64,000 nt of DNA, taken from the NCBI GenBank assembly GCA_973895155.1, contig OZ316897.1, positions 22,444,001-22,508,000 on the forward strand, read 5' to 3'. Source of the DNA: Marsupella aquatica. Lineage: Eukaryota > Marchantiophyta. Under the pieces are notes generated by a model. That model made no database searches. It worked only from the letters and a program-made list of their open reading frames with translations, and was not told the origin of the DNA. Shown piece after piece: positions 22,902-35,719 of this stretch (the first letter of the stretch is position 1; every line of letters starts with the position of its first letter). The position numbers and the translations under genes were made by a program.

Positions 22902-25273
22902 TCAATCTACAAATTGAATCTTGGCTGAGATCGTCCGCACTACCTCAAGCATGAATGAGATGTTGCTCTTCCCCGGAACACGACCCGGGATATTGGCCAC
23001 CTGAATTTGGGCGGGTGAGAAAGACCATGCAATACCCCATCTAGATGTCCGGCCTTGAGCAAATTCCGTGGTCCGTAGCATCGTCACACTACTAGCTCTC
23101 AAACGTGTTGTCAGAAGTTTGATATTGACTTTCCTCCCCACCATGCTTGTGTACCAGCTGCCAAGATTAAAAACACACATGGAAACGCTCACATTGATAG
23201 GTGGGTCATCTACTTGACCCGAACGTTGGAAAAGTCGTTGAGAACGAAGAGGGGAGCAGTTGATGAAGATGGTAATACTTGATGCGAGTGACTAATTTGG
23301 CATCTAACAAGCTGAGTCAACTGTTTTACGACAATAAGTGACCGGTATAAATGCTTCCAGGTACCATTCCAGATCTCTTAAGAGGATCTTTCCATTGTGT
23401 TGAACTACAGTCGTTGAAGGTCACCCATTAAAATTGGATAGGGTAACAAGGGAGCATGAATTGAAAACTTTAGCTACTGCCAAGACTATCCAACATTTTG
23501 TCTAGTCAATGCTTTTTAATAGGATAGAATCAGCCGTGTTGCCTTGAGAACCACAAAGCAAGCTCAATTGCAAGGTTAGCAGTCATGGATGGTACTTGAG
23601 AATCTGAATCAGGACATACATCAAGTGTCGTCGTGGCAAAGAACGAGTAAGAGCAGTTAACACAAGGTCACGACTTCGAGAAGACTTACTGGATTTTGGT
23701 CCTGAGCTGCAAGCTATCCTCGACAATTCTTGTTATGAAAGCTAGCTCTCCACCTGGGTATACCATTTCATCCACTGTTCCTCCACATGCAGTTCGTGGG
23801 TTGAGTCCTGCCTCCTGCATATCCTCAAAGAAAGGAGGATTGCACATGCAGAAATCGAACTGTTCACAATCCTTAACCACTCCTTTGAGCAAGGGTGCAT
23901 TTCCATGATCGCTGCCCACGTCTTTACTCACAACTTGGAGCCATTCCTCCCTTGAGTTATGATCCTGCCCATCTTGACGAACAAGGGTGGAACAAGGATC
24001 CGAATGTTCTTCCTCGCCTCCTATTATAGCTGGAAGGGCTTCCTCATACACACAAACAGGTGGGTTGACCAGAAATTGATCTTTGTTCACACCAACCAGA
24101 TGATCTTCTTCCTCCAAATGATTGACATCAGGGTTTTGCGATGGTGTGAGAGGATATGAAGGGAGTTTACCGGACCCAAATGTTACATCCTCCGCATTTT
24201 CGCCAGCTTGTCTTATCTCGATACCATCTGACAAGTGTGGATTTTTTTCAAGATTCTTCTGTGCCCACTCGAGAGCAACAGGAGTGACATCTGCCCTCCC
24301 CGAAGAAGAAGATTTTAGTTTGGGTTAAATCACCTTTCAGTAAAATTAGGGCCACGAAACACCACAATGGAGATCCCCTTTTGTGAGAAAAGCAATACAA
24401 TGGACAAGCTGTAAAAGAATGTACCCGTAGCAACAAAGTGCCAGCCGTTCAGTGCTGTCCCAAGCAGTGGATATATACAGTTGGCTCCGGTACCGATGTC
24501 AACACCTCTGATCTGGGATTGCTTTTCACACTGCCAGGGAGCAGGGGAAAGGGAGAGCAGGTCTTCAATCCAGTGGATGTAGTTCGCTCGGTTTGGAATA
24601 GTTGGACAAAGCTGGCCATCTGGAATCCACCTATCCAACAGACGAAGTTATTGCGCCGATAGCTTCAAAAGCAATGGAAAAGAAGAGGTTGATCTACTCG
24701 ATCATCACAGCTAAGAAGACAATGTGTGAGATTAAAAATATAATGAAATTCACAGAGAAATAAATTCAAACTCTCTGTCTTACCGAAGTAGATACAACCT
24801 ACACAGTGACTAGAACGAATTAATCTTCATGCTCACAGATATCAAATAGGGTATTCTAATGCCCAGGTAGGCTGCCCAATTTTATACGCATCGCTGTCTT
24901 TGATAACGGTAGTCAAAGATTGAAAACTTCAAGTAGGCACTGCCTCGCTTAGACTTCAAACCAGCTCCAGAGAAATCACTTAAGCTCTGTGGAATCATTC
25001 TCACCATTTGATACCGTAGTCATGCTCCAGTAGAGCTCTCGTTAATTCCCTGGTAGCGTTAAAGTCTGTCCAGTCGATTCTAGGCCTTTTGTTGGGACCG
25101 TAATTCACATATTCCCGAAACGAGGGATCTTTTGATGCCAGAAGGCTGAAGTCTGGACGTTTCTCTGCGTATTTGTTACTCGGATGCATTGGTCTTTTCT
25201 GGCCTCTCTTCTCACCCGCCACTGCTCCTTGTACACCGCTGTCCTTTCCCATTTTGGGTCCTTCAGAATTCAT
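22902..25273 (-). CDS. METTL16/FIONA1-like RNA N6-adenosine methyltransferase
   Basis: SAM-dependent methyltransferase of the family that methylates U6 snRNA and some mRNAs (METTL16 in animals, FIO1 in Arabidopsis). Four minus-strand exons: 25273-25005, 24630-24425, 24290-23690 and 23157-22902. They join in frame with GT/AG borders to 443 residues. The N-terminus has the family pattern [20 protein letters not shown], then [26 protein letters not shown]. The SAM-binding loop [15 protein letters not shown] is at about 133-147 and the catalytic NPPF at 309-312. The C-terminal [16 protein letters not shown] matches the conserved block after the active site. The long insert between SAM loop and NPPF has acidic low-complexity stretches. 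The open frame extends upstream to a GTG; the first ATG is at 25273 and a second at 25252, so the start is uncertain by seven residues. The vertebrate C-terminal regulatory region is absent. Confidence 0.93.
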
Positions 25274-28200
25274 GTGCTCCACGTATGTCTGCCCTCACTC
25301 TGAATGATCACACTCAGCATGTCTAGAGCTGTCGGCCAATGCTACTGAATGACAATAAGAAGCCGAATGCGTTGATTGGCCTTTCTCAAAGCCACATCAC
25401 TCGATACAAGCCACATTTCTTTCTATGATATCCACACAATACGATTACTAACTATGATGATAAATTACGAGGGATGGAGACAATGGAATCGACTGAACAC
25501 TCATCAAAGGAAAAAGGAAAGTTACAAATACGGTAAAGACTCAAATAACTTGACCGAAAGGGCAAACGAACTGAAGACAGTGTCACAGATCCAGAGACAT
25601 GCACGGTGGAGGAAAAACAACGACAAGAGAGAACCAAGAAAACGAAAATAAGAGTAACGTGCAGCCGAAGAACACTTGCAACGCCGAAAATGACTGGGTG
25701 GAACACCTAATTCCGAGAGACACTAATATTTTGTTTTAAATTTTATTTGAGAGACACTAATATTAAGACAAGGAATAATAATTTGAAGGTAAGGACTTAC
25801 TTCCCGCAAGCGCAATTTGAATATGTGCGACCGATTTCCAAACCTAGACCAACTATTTAGTAAGTTTAAATGCATAATCGGTGCAAAATGGATCAAGCAG
25901 CGCAGGGAGAGAATTATAGGAGTACCCATGTAGCATCGTCGGCTGACATATATCGCAAGGCAGGCGATCCGCCGCAGTGTCCTCGCGTGCTTCCGGTAGC
26001 ATTATCCCCTTCTACAACTCCAAGCCCAGACCAATATCCACTTCTCTGGCGCCAAGTTCCTGCATTTACGGACTAAATTGAATGCTTCTTGTTCCGTATT
26101 TGACTTGTAATTATCCGTCTTCTATGTACAAGTTTGAAAGGATTAGCACCGATTTACGAAACGGAACAAGACGCCCTCGTATACTGATTTAGTTCGTGTC
26201 TGATTCAATTTGTTTTTCGTGACTGATTTTAGATATCCCATATCCCCAGGGGAGAGAAGGGACAAGGAGTAAACAAAGCTGAAGCACCAGAAGCAAGGAA
26301 AGACCGCACGAAGTAACTGGCAAGGGGAACCCAATTCGTAAGCATAGACGCTATGTGCAAGTTTCCGAATGAATTGAGCCGACAGGTGGGATTACGAACT
26401 TGCCTTGTTACAGCAGGTGACTACGTTAATTGAGTAGCTTTGGCTACAGACCTAAAGAAAGCTGATGGGGAAGGGCTGAGAAACGTGATGAACTCTGTGC
26501 TGTTTTCGATCCAATTGCCTTAAACCCTCCAGGGTCAATGAGCCCTGATGTGAGAAAACCCCTCAGGTACAAGTGCACCCTGACGTGATCACTTTGCCCT
26601 GACGTGAGGGAAACCCCAGCACAAATGATTCGGATGTGACAGATTCCCTCAAGTACCAAGTAGCCCTTGGGTGCTAACCACCCACATGGGCAAAGAAGCT
26701 CTTACATGGAAGCAAACGGTAGAAGACCAATGTGCCTTTTGGCGCAAACAATGAGGAACCAACGAGTCGTAAAGTGGTGTTAGGGGCCTCCTGTTGGTTA
26801 TGAGCCCAGTTGAGCAGGGTAGAGGCGAATTGGACCTTTACTGTAAAAAGGACGGTGACCGGCTGGGCGTCTAGTCGGTTGGTGATGAGATTGTCACTCA
26901 GTCGCGGTCGTTGGCCAACTGACTCCTCCTGCGCTGTTCCTCTCTGGGTGCTCTCTCTCTACGTAGCGTCTTTAGTTCCCACCTGAGAGTTTCTCTTGAG
27001 GAAAAGAAGAGATCAGGAATGGTCAATAGCGATTGATACATTTTCACAGCAGTGATCATCTGTCCTGATCATCTTCTATCTCCCTTCACTTCCCCCGCAT
27101 CCGGCGAGGAACAGAGGCAGTGGAGTTGATGCGAGTTCCTCCATCGTGTGGATGTTTCCCTGTCTCGTATCAGAGCCCTTTTCTTATCGTCCTCATCTCG
27201 ACTTCCTTATACCTATGAATTATCTGAAGGAAACAGCGCACTCCTACCTTAGCCGGCTATGTAATTGCTGTCCCCTCTCTTTACGGAGATTTTCCATTGA
27301 CTTTCAAATGAACTCAATCTCATTGAATTTTTGCAGCCAGAGACACTCAGTTCAATCCCTAAAGCTGGAGCAACTGAATTTAACGTGAAATTCAGCGTGA
27401 AATTCTGAAGCGAGGGAAAACCGATTGAATTCAGACACAAATCAGTTTGATCAAACTTAGCGTCAATTGAATTCCAGTCCTGAAGTTGGGACAACGTTCT
27501 CTGCTTTGTAAAGAATAGGACAGCCGGAGACATGCTCAAAGGAAGAGACCCGAACACAGCAGATTCACAAACAGAACGGCAAGGACGAAGAACAGAATAC
27601 CTTCAAGAGGAAATTTACGTGGATCATGCCCCGCACATGTCTTAGACATTCCAATGACCTTTTCCAGAGTGGACATGTCCAACTCACCTCATTGACATGC
27701 TAAGTAAGGACAAGGAGTACTCACCAACAAGATTGGAACTCCAGTAAATGTCTCTGGTTCTTCTAAGGGGCTATTGCTGCTTCATGTCGCTGAGGACAAA
27801 TATGTGTATCGCCTCTCTACATGTCTCTATCTTTGCATTGATTTATAGCACGGTCCAAGGATCTCGAGGCTACTTGAGCATGGTGTCTCCTTTACAAGGA
27901 AACTGTCCGTGGGAGACAAACTTCATCTTGTGAACTCCAGCCTTTGGTGACTGGAGAAAACACATTTGCTTGTCTGTTGAGAACGGAGATGGAGTTCAGT
28001 CGGGAAGGATGCGATCGCTCAAGGTGGCTGGAACAAGTTGAAAAACCTCTTAAGCAGATACATATCGTTGACACCATGCCAGACTTTCACTACGATACCA
28101 GCCTCAAATCCATGTATATGGACGTTGTGAAACCCACGGAGGACCAGCGGTTTGTTGCCTGTTCCTGGAAGCTCTTGAAACCTCTGGATCAATCTCTTGA

Positions 28201-29259
28201 CCATCGCTATGATTGCATCCTTTACTCAGTTCTACTATGTTCCTCACATTTTGTAACCTTGTGGTAGCTTTTTGTCAAATTCCCATTCTCTGGCTACTAA
28301 ACTGACGTTTTTCCTTGCAATACCGTACGACTGATGGAAACAGTTGAGTCTCCAAAACTCAGCCTGAAACAAAATAATCTTTCTTTTCAGCTTGGAATTC
28401 TTTCTAACCGAATCATTCCCATCATGTCTCAAACCAGAACGAAGTTCCCCAGACGAAATCTTTCTATTCAACATAGATTATTTCAAATTGATTAGTGCCG
28501 GTCGAGGAATTCAGTAGAATTCAGAGTGCTAGTGATGTGATGTCACGACAGCTTTAAAGAGACATCCAGAGCATCCAAATTTTCTTGATTTGTTCAACGA
28601 GGATTATGCTTACACCTTCGAGGCCTCTCCTTAATTAAGCCACCACCGGCACTCATCTGCTTCCAGTCCCTGCTCCATAACTTCAGGAACATGATACTAA
28701 TTTTGGTGAGTTCTGGTAGTACCAGAACATGCTGGTGACAGTGGTTGTTTAACCGGCTGATGAATATAAGTGCCAGCCTGCAGGTTTGTGAGTAGAAGGA
28801 TGCCTTCCACTGTACATACATTATTGTGCCCAGGACAGCAAAGCCATTTTTGAGGCTTTCCCAGGAGGGGTTTGGTAGTGGTCATTAGAATCATTGCATT
28901 TGATATTTTCGAGACTGTTGCATGTCCTCATAGAAAGAATATTTCGTGTGTGGGTACAGACTCAATCGTTCCAGCAAGACTGGACTGCTATTGAGAGACA
29001 GCGAAACAATCAGTGGTCCTTGTTCACTGTCAACAGAAGGTACATCAGTAAAGTTGTTGCTCTGAGTCTCAATCTTACCGTCTTGCTCATGTTCCTTGCC
29101 ATTGTTTTTCGTTGTCCCAGTGAGTGCATGGTGAACTTCATAATTACGTGGATGACTCGAAGGTACGTAGTGATGGTCAATACGGATCCTAACGTTGTTC
29201 CAATTATTTAAATTATGTAGACAACAACCATTCTGAGTCTGTTCCAATCACTTGCACAG
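25274..29259. other. Spacer with possible upstream exons of the EF-hand gene
   Basis: Contains the promoter of the minus-strand METTL16-like gene. At 26530-26650 the words CCCTGACGTGA / CCCTGATGTGAG and GAAA(A)CCCC recur, a small degenerate repeat. The plus-strand frame 27991-28267 (starting MEFSREGCDRSRW) looks moderately protein-like but matches nothing I know. Segments at about 28950-29025 and 29125-29160 have splice-like borders and could be 5' exons of the EF-hand gene, but their phases do not join cleanly, so I leave them out. Confidence 0.4.
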
Positions 29260-32200
29260 GTATTGCCGGAGCGCAAGTTCCGCCTCTGTACAAATTTACA
29301 AATCGTGGTGCTCATGCCGTAAGTCCTCAGACACCGATTCTGGAAAATTTAGAAAATTTGTTCAACTCAGACGCTTGTATGCTCACACCCTCACCAATTA
29401 TGCGGAGAGCAAAAGGATATCCCCCACATTATAAATATTTCAGATGCGTAAGGGAGTTCATCACATAGATGAGGACATTTGGACTTGAATGTGATGCATT
29501 TCATCTAACAAAATCATCGTGAGCAGTTCTCAAATCTGCCCAAGACCTGGGAGGACCTTCCAAAAAGTACACCAAAAGTTCTAATTCCAGGTAACTTTCA
29601 ACCCAACGTCATAGATCTATTTATGTGCACTTTCCGTGTATCTCAGTCTCGTAATGAGATGGTAGAAAACTTCGTTCACGTAGTAGGCAATTTGATGGAC
29701 AGATCATAGTCGTCTTTGCAGAGCGAGTGAACCGACCGTCAACTATCCTTGATACGACGGACATCAAGGGAACCTCGCCGAATCCAAAGGTACACAAACT
29801 TTTTTCTACAGTAGTTTTGCATCTCTACAGTGACAACGTAAGTTCTTCCGACCGGTGTAAGCAAGAAATTGTCCAAGGGGAATATGTAGACAAATTGCAA
29901 GATGGAGCTTGATGATACAGACAAAGATGGAGATTGAATTGTCAGGGTGCCTCACCCTTGTTTAATTGAGGATTCAAGCCCTTTTTCTTTTTTGTCCTGA
30001 GGAGCTTATAAGTCTAAAGAACTGTGAAGATAGATATAATTTTCGATTAGCAGGTTTATTACTTTCCCGGATCTGTTTTGTAAAATATTCTGTTTGCAGT
30101 GCCACCTAAGCATTTGTTGGCCCACAGTTCTTAGGATTCATTTTCAATTCAGTTTACATTGAGTTGAGACCTTGACCAAAATTGGCACATAAAGCGCTGA
30201 ATAATCTTTCTCCTGCTTCAATGTGTGTTCAGAACATGAAACTAGGAGATGAAGCGCGTAACACAAACCCTATCGATCCACACTACACTCTTCCCTCCTA
30301 CCCAGAACCGTTTATTCCCCTACCCAAATTTGTGAAGAACAGGTATTAAATTTGCCTTTACTTGCGATGGAGTCCTCATACGTTTCCAGGGGTGTTATAC
30401 ATTATAAGTCTGTCAGTTGGTATATCTGACAGTAACGAGGACTGAAATTGGTAACATATTTAAAACGAGGTTTGCAACAACTAGTATCATGTAGGTCATT
30501 GACCAAGAAATGGAAATGAGGAGACACACTAAATCGTTAATCTTGGGTACTTCAAACAGCTTAGATATAGCTGACATTGAAGGAACTCGACCCTCATCAA
30601 GACAAAAGAAGGGTGTTTCTAGATCAGAGGTAAGCTTAAAGTTTGTTTGCCGTATCAGTCTTAAAGTTTGAGGAATTGACACACACAAAAATTGAGGCCT
30701 TGGGTAGATTCATAGGATCATTTGAGATGTGGAACACTCGTTGTTGACTCTCTTGCACGAAATCTAGGTAGTGATGCAAATTGTGATGCTCAGTGCTTTT
30801 CCCAATGTAGGATATTTTTTTGCATCCAGGAGAGAGGCTCATTACGTGTCATCGACATAGAAGGTACTCAACCGGGATGGAAGTCCTATCGGCGCCGAAG
30901 TGGTAAGAATTGATTCTCTTCTCAATATTCTTTGCAGGATTCAGAGTAAAACGGTACATCCTGTACATGCAAATGACAGAATCATTGTTGGCTGCGGGCT
31001 CACACAAATGATCTTAATTCAAAAAAAATCTTTGTCAGGTCTAATCAAAACATATTGGTCAGCATTAGTATTATCTCTGGTCTTCAGTACTGTTCAATTC
31101 CTCTGAATAATTGTAAAGTCTTTCTCATCTTCGATTTTGATATCTGTGAAGGCTGAAGTCGTCTGTCTGACTTAGCAGATACTAAATTCTTGATGTCCAT
31201 AATGTCAAATTTTACTGAAGTATACACAAACAATCCACTGGCATTTCAGGGAAAGCAAATCACAATTTATCCTTGTATGCGGAGGACATCAATGGCCCTA
31301 GGGAGGAGAGAGTAGTACGGCCTCTCACTTCTGAAGTTTATCAAGAGATTGATGGGTCACACCCCAAGGACCTTACATTACGACGCAGGCCAGGAACCCC
31401 ACACACCTTGAGCCTCCGAAGCGACGACATTGAGGTGAATATCAATTTAGAACTGATTGATGTAATGAGTATATACTTCGAGCTTTACATTTTTTGTGTA
31501 CATTTTGGATGGGCTCGTATGCGTCTTTCCTTATATGAGTAGGGACCGGAAGCAATTATGATTCATCCCAGCACATTCGTTCTAGCTTTTGCAATGTGTT
31601 GATGCTTTTGCAGCTAAACTCATGATGTATGACCCAGGGTGCATATGCTGGCAGTGGATCGTGGGAGGGTACAACTAGGAGGAAGAAAGAGTTTGCAAAA
31701 TGTCATTCGAGGGACTTGGAAGAGCAAAAGGATGCAGAAGATATGGCTGCGCACGTCCTGACCACAAGGGTGAAGGTGTTCTTCAAACCTCGTAATTAAC
31801 TTTACGTAAAACAAAAAATTAAGACTAAACATCACAACATCATCTTGGCGACAAAATCGTAGCGACACCATGACTAAACACGTCCGTTGGCCAGGCTTGA
31901 CTTCTTTCACGTTTAGTATTACTCTGCATAATCACAGAAACTGAATGCCTTTCTGGTTTTCGGCTCTACCCAGGAACAATTGAAGCGTAAGGGGCTGCTG
32001 CCGAGGGACGTGGCCACAATATTTCATCAGCTGGACCGGCCAAATAGTGGTCCGACCTTACAGCCATCAAAGTTTGCCACTTTTTCTGCATAACTGTATA
32101 CACAAAGTCTACTTTCCTTTCATGTTCAATATATATTGTGGCGACATGAAAATCTTCTTCTTTCTACAATTCAGAAATGTGCTATATAACTAAGACGTCA

Positions 32201-34398
32201 GACTGCACAATGTTGAATAAGTGAGGGAAGATGTTGACAGAGAATGTCCAGCAGTACACTACCTTTTCGCCTTGTACTTTTTCGAGACATTTCCTACGAG
32301 TTTTCGGCTGTCTGACTTTGGTTCGTAGGTTCCCAGTCATGTAAACTAATAGAAATGAAGTATCTCCGTCAGGTCTGAAGCTCATTCCCAAGTTGCCAGT
32401 CATACTCGAAGTGGGTCCGTGCTCACAAATGAAATTGGATTTATCTGCTTGCAGGGAAGCTCGACATAAATGAGGTTTCCCGTGCCTTCAAAACTTTAAG
32501 GCTGGACGTGGATCCGACTGACTTGGCTTCTATTTCAAAAGCTTTTGTACATCCAACAGGAGATGGTATGTATATAATCTATGCCTGTTTATGTTTCCAA
32601 GTATGACTTGAACGGAGAATTGTACTTGCATTGATGGTTGGTGAATAATTTGTTTCTCCACATATTCCTGAATTCTCTCTGGTTAGTGTCGTACAGATAG
32701 AGAAGCTCATGTTCACAAACCAGTCAACACATTATCAGTAGTTTCTTTTATGGATTATCTTTAACAATTAGAAATAGTTGTGGAATAAAAAAAGTAGTTG
32801 AGAACATTCATCCTGCGGACCCTACAGTATCAGAATCTGCCTCCTTTGCAGGGTATCTTGACTATTGGAAACTAGTGAGACACTTGGTTCCTGTTTATCC
32901 GCAACAACGGGGCCTGCAAAGAGATGGCTCCGACAGTGTGGCCAGATCTATGGACCAGGGTGTCAAATCTAATACATGCTACAAGCCGTGCTATGATCCA
33001 GCATGGGTTGCGGATGTGGTAGCAAGTCGAGAATGTCGTTTACCAGATGGAGAGTCGGGTACACAATTTCAGGCATTTAATAGTGGCAGACCTGTTACCC
33101 ATACCCCCTCCAGATACTTAAAAGACCCACCATGCAAAAATGCATTTACACCTGAGGTATATCAACAGCCCCGAATCCAATCTGTGAACTGCACATCTCA
33201 CAATAGAACTCAACCTAGTGAAGAGCCCAATAATGCAACGGCAGACAACAAACGAACTAGACCACCCAATACAAACATGACTCAAAGTGTCTCTAGGGAG
33301 GTTCCCCTTTTATCTGTACTTCCAGAATCTATCCCACAGCCAACATGGGTCAACAGCGATACTAGCTTTCAAGAGGTCACAAGAAGTAAACCAAAAGAGG
33401 TGCGAGGTAGAGACGAGAGCCTCTTTTTTGAGCAGAAGGGTTCGGATTTTTCTCCTGGAGAAACCAACGCCACTAGCGTGCCCATCTTTTATAAATTGAA
33501 GGGGATGAATAACTATGAGACTAAACCTCTGCCCTTTGGTGGTCCTTTTTGGCCGGGTTTTGTGGATCCCCAGCCTGAGGATATAGCCCCTCATCGGCCA
33601 ACAGCTCCAAGCAGGAATGGCCCTCTACCCCTGGGTGAGGCATTCTGGTCTGGTGTAGAGAGACCTCAATCTGCACCAAGAATATCTCTAAGAAGGGACT
33701 ACCCGGTCCCACCCTTGTTTTCAGACATCAACAGCGAGGTTAACTTGAGAAAAGCAGGACAGAAGGAAAAAGGGTTGAGGACATGGATTGACACAATTGG
33801 GTATGGAGCCTCAGCTACAACCTTTGTGGGAGAGGGAGACCACGTTCTTTCCAGACCAGGCATGCAAGGATCTACATTCAGCCGTCCCAGCAGTGCCATT
33901 CTACCACATACGGATGCGCACCGAAGTAACTGGACGAGAGGTGATCAGCTTGAATCGAGACCTCAAACAGGAACATCCTTGGCACATTCATGCCCTGGTA
34001 GTGATTGGACTGCAGAGGCTGTTCCCAGGGAAAGGCTTAGACCTCAAACAGTAAATTCAGTAGCCCGCGGGTCTCCTAGTGAAAACCTCCTCTCTAGTAA
34101 TTGTGAAAGAAAATTAGTTTCAGCTATGAAAAGGCCTTCTACTGCACAATCGGTGACTAGCACTGTTCGTTCAGCAGTGACATTCTCTCCTTTGCCCACT
34201 CGTCCTTGTACTCCTTATGACCCTAGATCTCCTTGTGTTGTTCGCACTGACCAAACACTTAGCACGAGGATAAGAAATCAGTCACAACTTCGTAGCCATG
34301 TCAGCAACAGGGAAAAAATCAAAGGCATTCCTGTCAGTACTCAAAGACTTCAGGCACAACTGTGGGAAGATCTGAGATCTGTCCGTCTTTTAGTTTAA
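29260..34398 (+). CDS. EF-hand protein with repeated DI-x-G-x-P motifs, possibly ciliary
   Basis: Multi-exon gene, 5' end unresolved. Exons on the plus strand: 29260-29318, 29722 or 29724-29789, 30233-30342, 30560-30629, 30830-30902, 31250-31434, 31638-31769, 31974-32049, 32455-32565 and 32852-34398; from 30233 on every junction keeps frame with GT/AG. At least 789 residues. The N-terminal half repeats one motif: IAGAQVPPLY, DIKGTSP, DIEGTRP, DIEGTQP, DINGP and, across a junction, DIEGAY, with NTNPIDPHYTLPS after one copy. Two EF-hands follow: a near-canonical loop DRPNSGKLDINE, split by an intron, and a degenerate one around TGDGYLDYWKL. The last exon encodes about 500 Pro/Ser-rich residues, with PLPFGGPFWPGF echoed by PLPLGEAFWSGV. 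I recall this DI-x-G-(A/T)-x-P / TNP-(I/L)-D-P-x-Y pattern from proteins of ciliated eukaryotes, so a flagellar role in sperm is possible but unproven. Calcium binding by the first EF-hand is inferred. Confidence 0.8.
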
Positions 34399-35251
34399 TA
34401 AGTCTCATGTATAGTGAAGCTAATCTTACTGTACACGGCCCTCATGTAGTGTTATCATTCTTTCATGCAGCATAATTCTTGGGCAAATGAGTACCTCCCG
34501 TAGAATGTTCACAAATTCCTGCAGGTTCCTGCGTTGGCCTGAGCAATGTATTCCGTGCTTCACCACTAACATGAACGTACATATATACTTATAAAACAGT
34601 AGTAAATTGGTTCCGATCCTGGTATATGAATAGCACTCTGTCACAAAGAAGGCTGTAGAAGAGAGCCATCTCGTCCAAGCAGTCTTACCGAAATTCAGCT
34701 GTTCAGTCACATTAGGGGAACAAACGAGTACTGAGAAGCCTGGAATGCATATTTATTATTATTCCCGAGGAATTCCTGCTTTTAAATGGCGATAAGGCAA
34801 CGAAAACGAGCCTAAAGTCTCAATGTGACATTCATCTGCATCCCACAATGCCAAAAACGACCTGATTTCCCCTACGAAACCAAAGACGGCACCTCGTGAA
34901 GCTCTCAACGAGGTCCTCTCTGATGCAAGTGTTTTGAGGTGAGCAAATATAAACACTAGTTCTCCAGCCAGCATCGGTCCGCCAGTATTTTCTGAGTGTG
35001 TTTAAACCCTAATTGCTCACCGAGCATCTGTCCACCAGGCTCCCAAACCCACCATAGCTCGCCAGAAACACCGAGAATGGATGTTTGGGGCACAGGATGC
35101 TCTCAATTGGCTCTCAAGCTCCTTGGTGAAGCTCCAAAGTACCTTAGCTCCTCTAACAAGCCATCCGTCCTTAATAGAGACCCAAACTGAGCGAGAAACC
35201 ACTCTGCCACTTGAATCTCAATAGATCCCAAACCAAGAACGAAGAGAGCAC
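34399..35251. other. Spacer between convergent genes
   Basis: Holds the 3' ends of the plus-strand EF-hand gene and the minus-strand ferredoxin-like gene. AAACCCTAATTG at 35004 is a telo-box-like word. No further gene is supported. Confidence 0.5.
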
Positions 35252-35719
35252 TTAGTTCGTTCTCCACGGCCTGGGTTCGGGAATGGCGAAGGCCATACCA
35301 TCGAGCTTTTTATCTAGGATGATCTGGCAAGCAAGTCTGGTGTGGTTATCCACATCCTGCCCTTTCACTACGGTCTTCGTCAGCACATCCAATTCTGCTT
35401 CCGACCTCGGGGGCAACTTCTCCAACCACTCCCCAGGTACACTGATCTCGCATTCCCCCCCACAAGCCGAAACGTCCTCGAGTTTATGAGATTCCCCCTC
35501 AATTAAGTTGTACTTAATAAGAGTACTCAAGAGTGTCCGACTCACCAACCCTCTCAGAGCGTGTCTCTCACCGTCAATCATTTCGATTGCTGTCAGTTTT
35601 ATGGTGCTATCCGTCACTTTGGGTGCTGTTTTCCCCACTACAGAAGTGCTGACTCTTGCCGGTCCGCTCGCATGACGCAGATGAGTCAGCTGAGGTAGTA
35701 GCCTCCGCACTGCCGCCAT
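35252..35719 (-). CDS. Complex I ferredoxin-like protein (C1-FDX-like)
   Basis: 155 residues in one exon, ATG at 35719. The frame is open further upstream, but MAAVRRLLPQLTHLRHASGPARVS is an Arg-rich amphipathic start typical of a mitochondrial presequence. The body matches the plant 2Fe-2S ferredoxin-like family of Arabidopsis At3g07480 (159 residues): KVTDSTIKLTAIEMIDGE, GLVSRTLLSTLIKYNLIEG, EWLEKLPPRSEAE, LACQIILDKKLDGM and the C-terminal AIPEPRPW. That family is reported as a bridging subunit of mitochondrial complex I in plants and algae. The cluster loop reads LEDVSACGGEC where active adrenodoxin-type ferredoxins have C-x5-C-x2-C: the first Cys is Leu and the spacing of the next two is C-x3-C. 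Normal 2Fe-2S binding is therefore unlikely, and a structural role is more likely than electron transfer. The fourth Cys (ACQII) is kept. Confidence 0.88.
   Translation of the reverse strand: MAAVRRLLPQLTHLRHASGPARVSTSVVGKTAPKVTDSTIKLTAIEMIDGERHALRGLVSRTLLSTLIKYNLIEGESHKLEDVSACGGECEISVPGEWLEKLPPRSEAELDVLTKTVVKGQDVDNHTRLACQIILDKKLDGMAFAIPEPRPWRTN

Noticed and set aside
29319-29434. Continuation of the EF-hand gene frame past 29318 (SPQTPILENLENL)
   Set aside because: GCC/GTAAGT at 29318 is a strong donor and joins to the next DI-x-G-x-P exon; the read-through sequence lacks the motif pattern.
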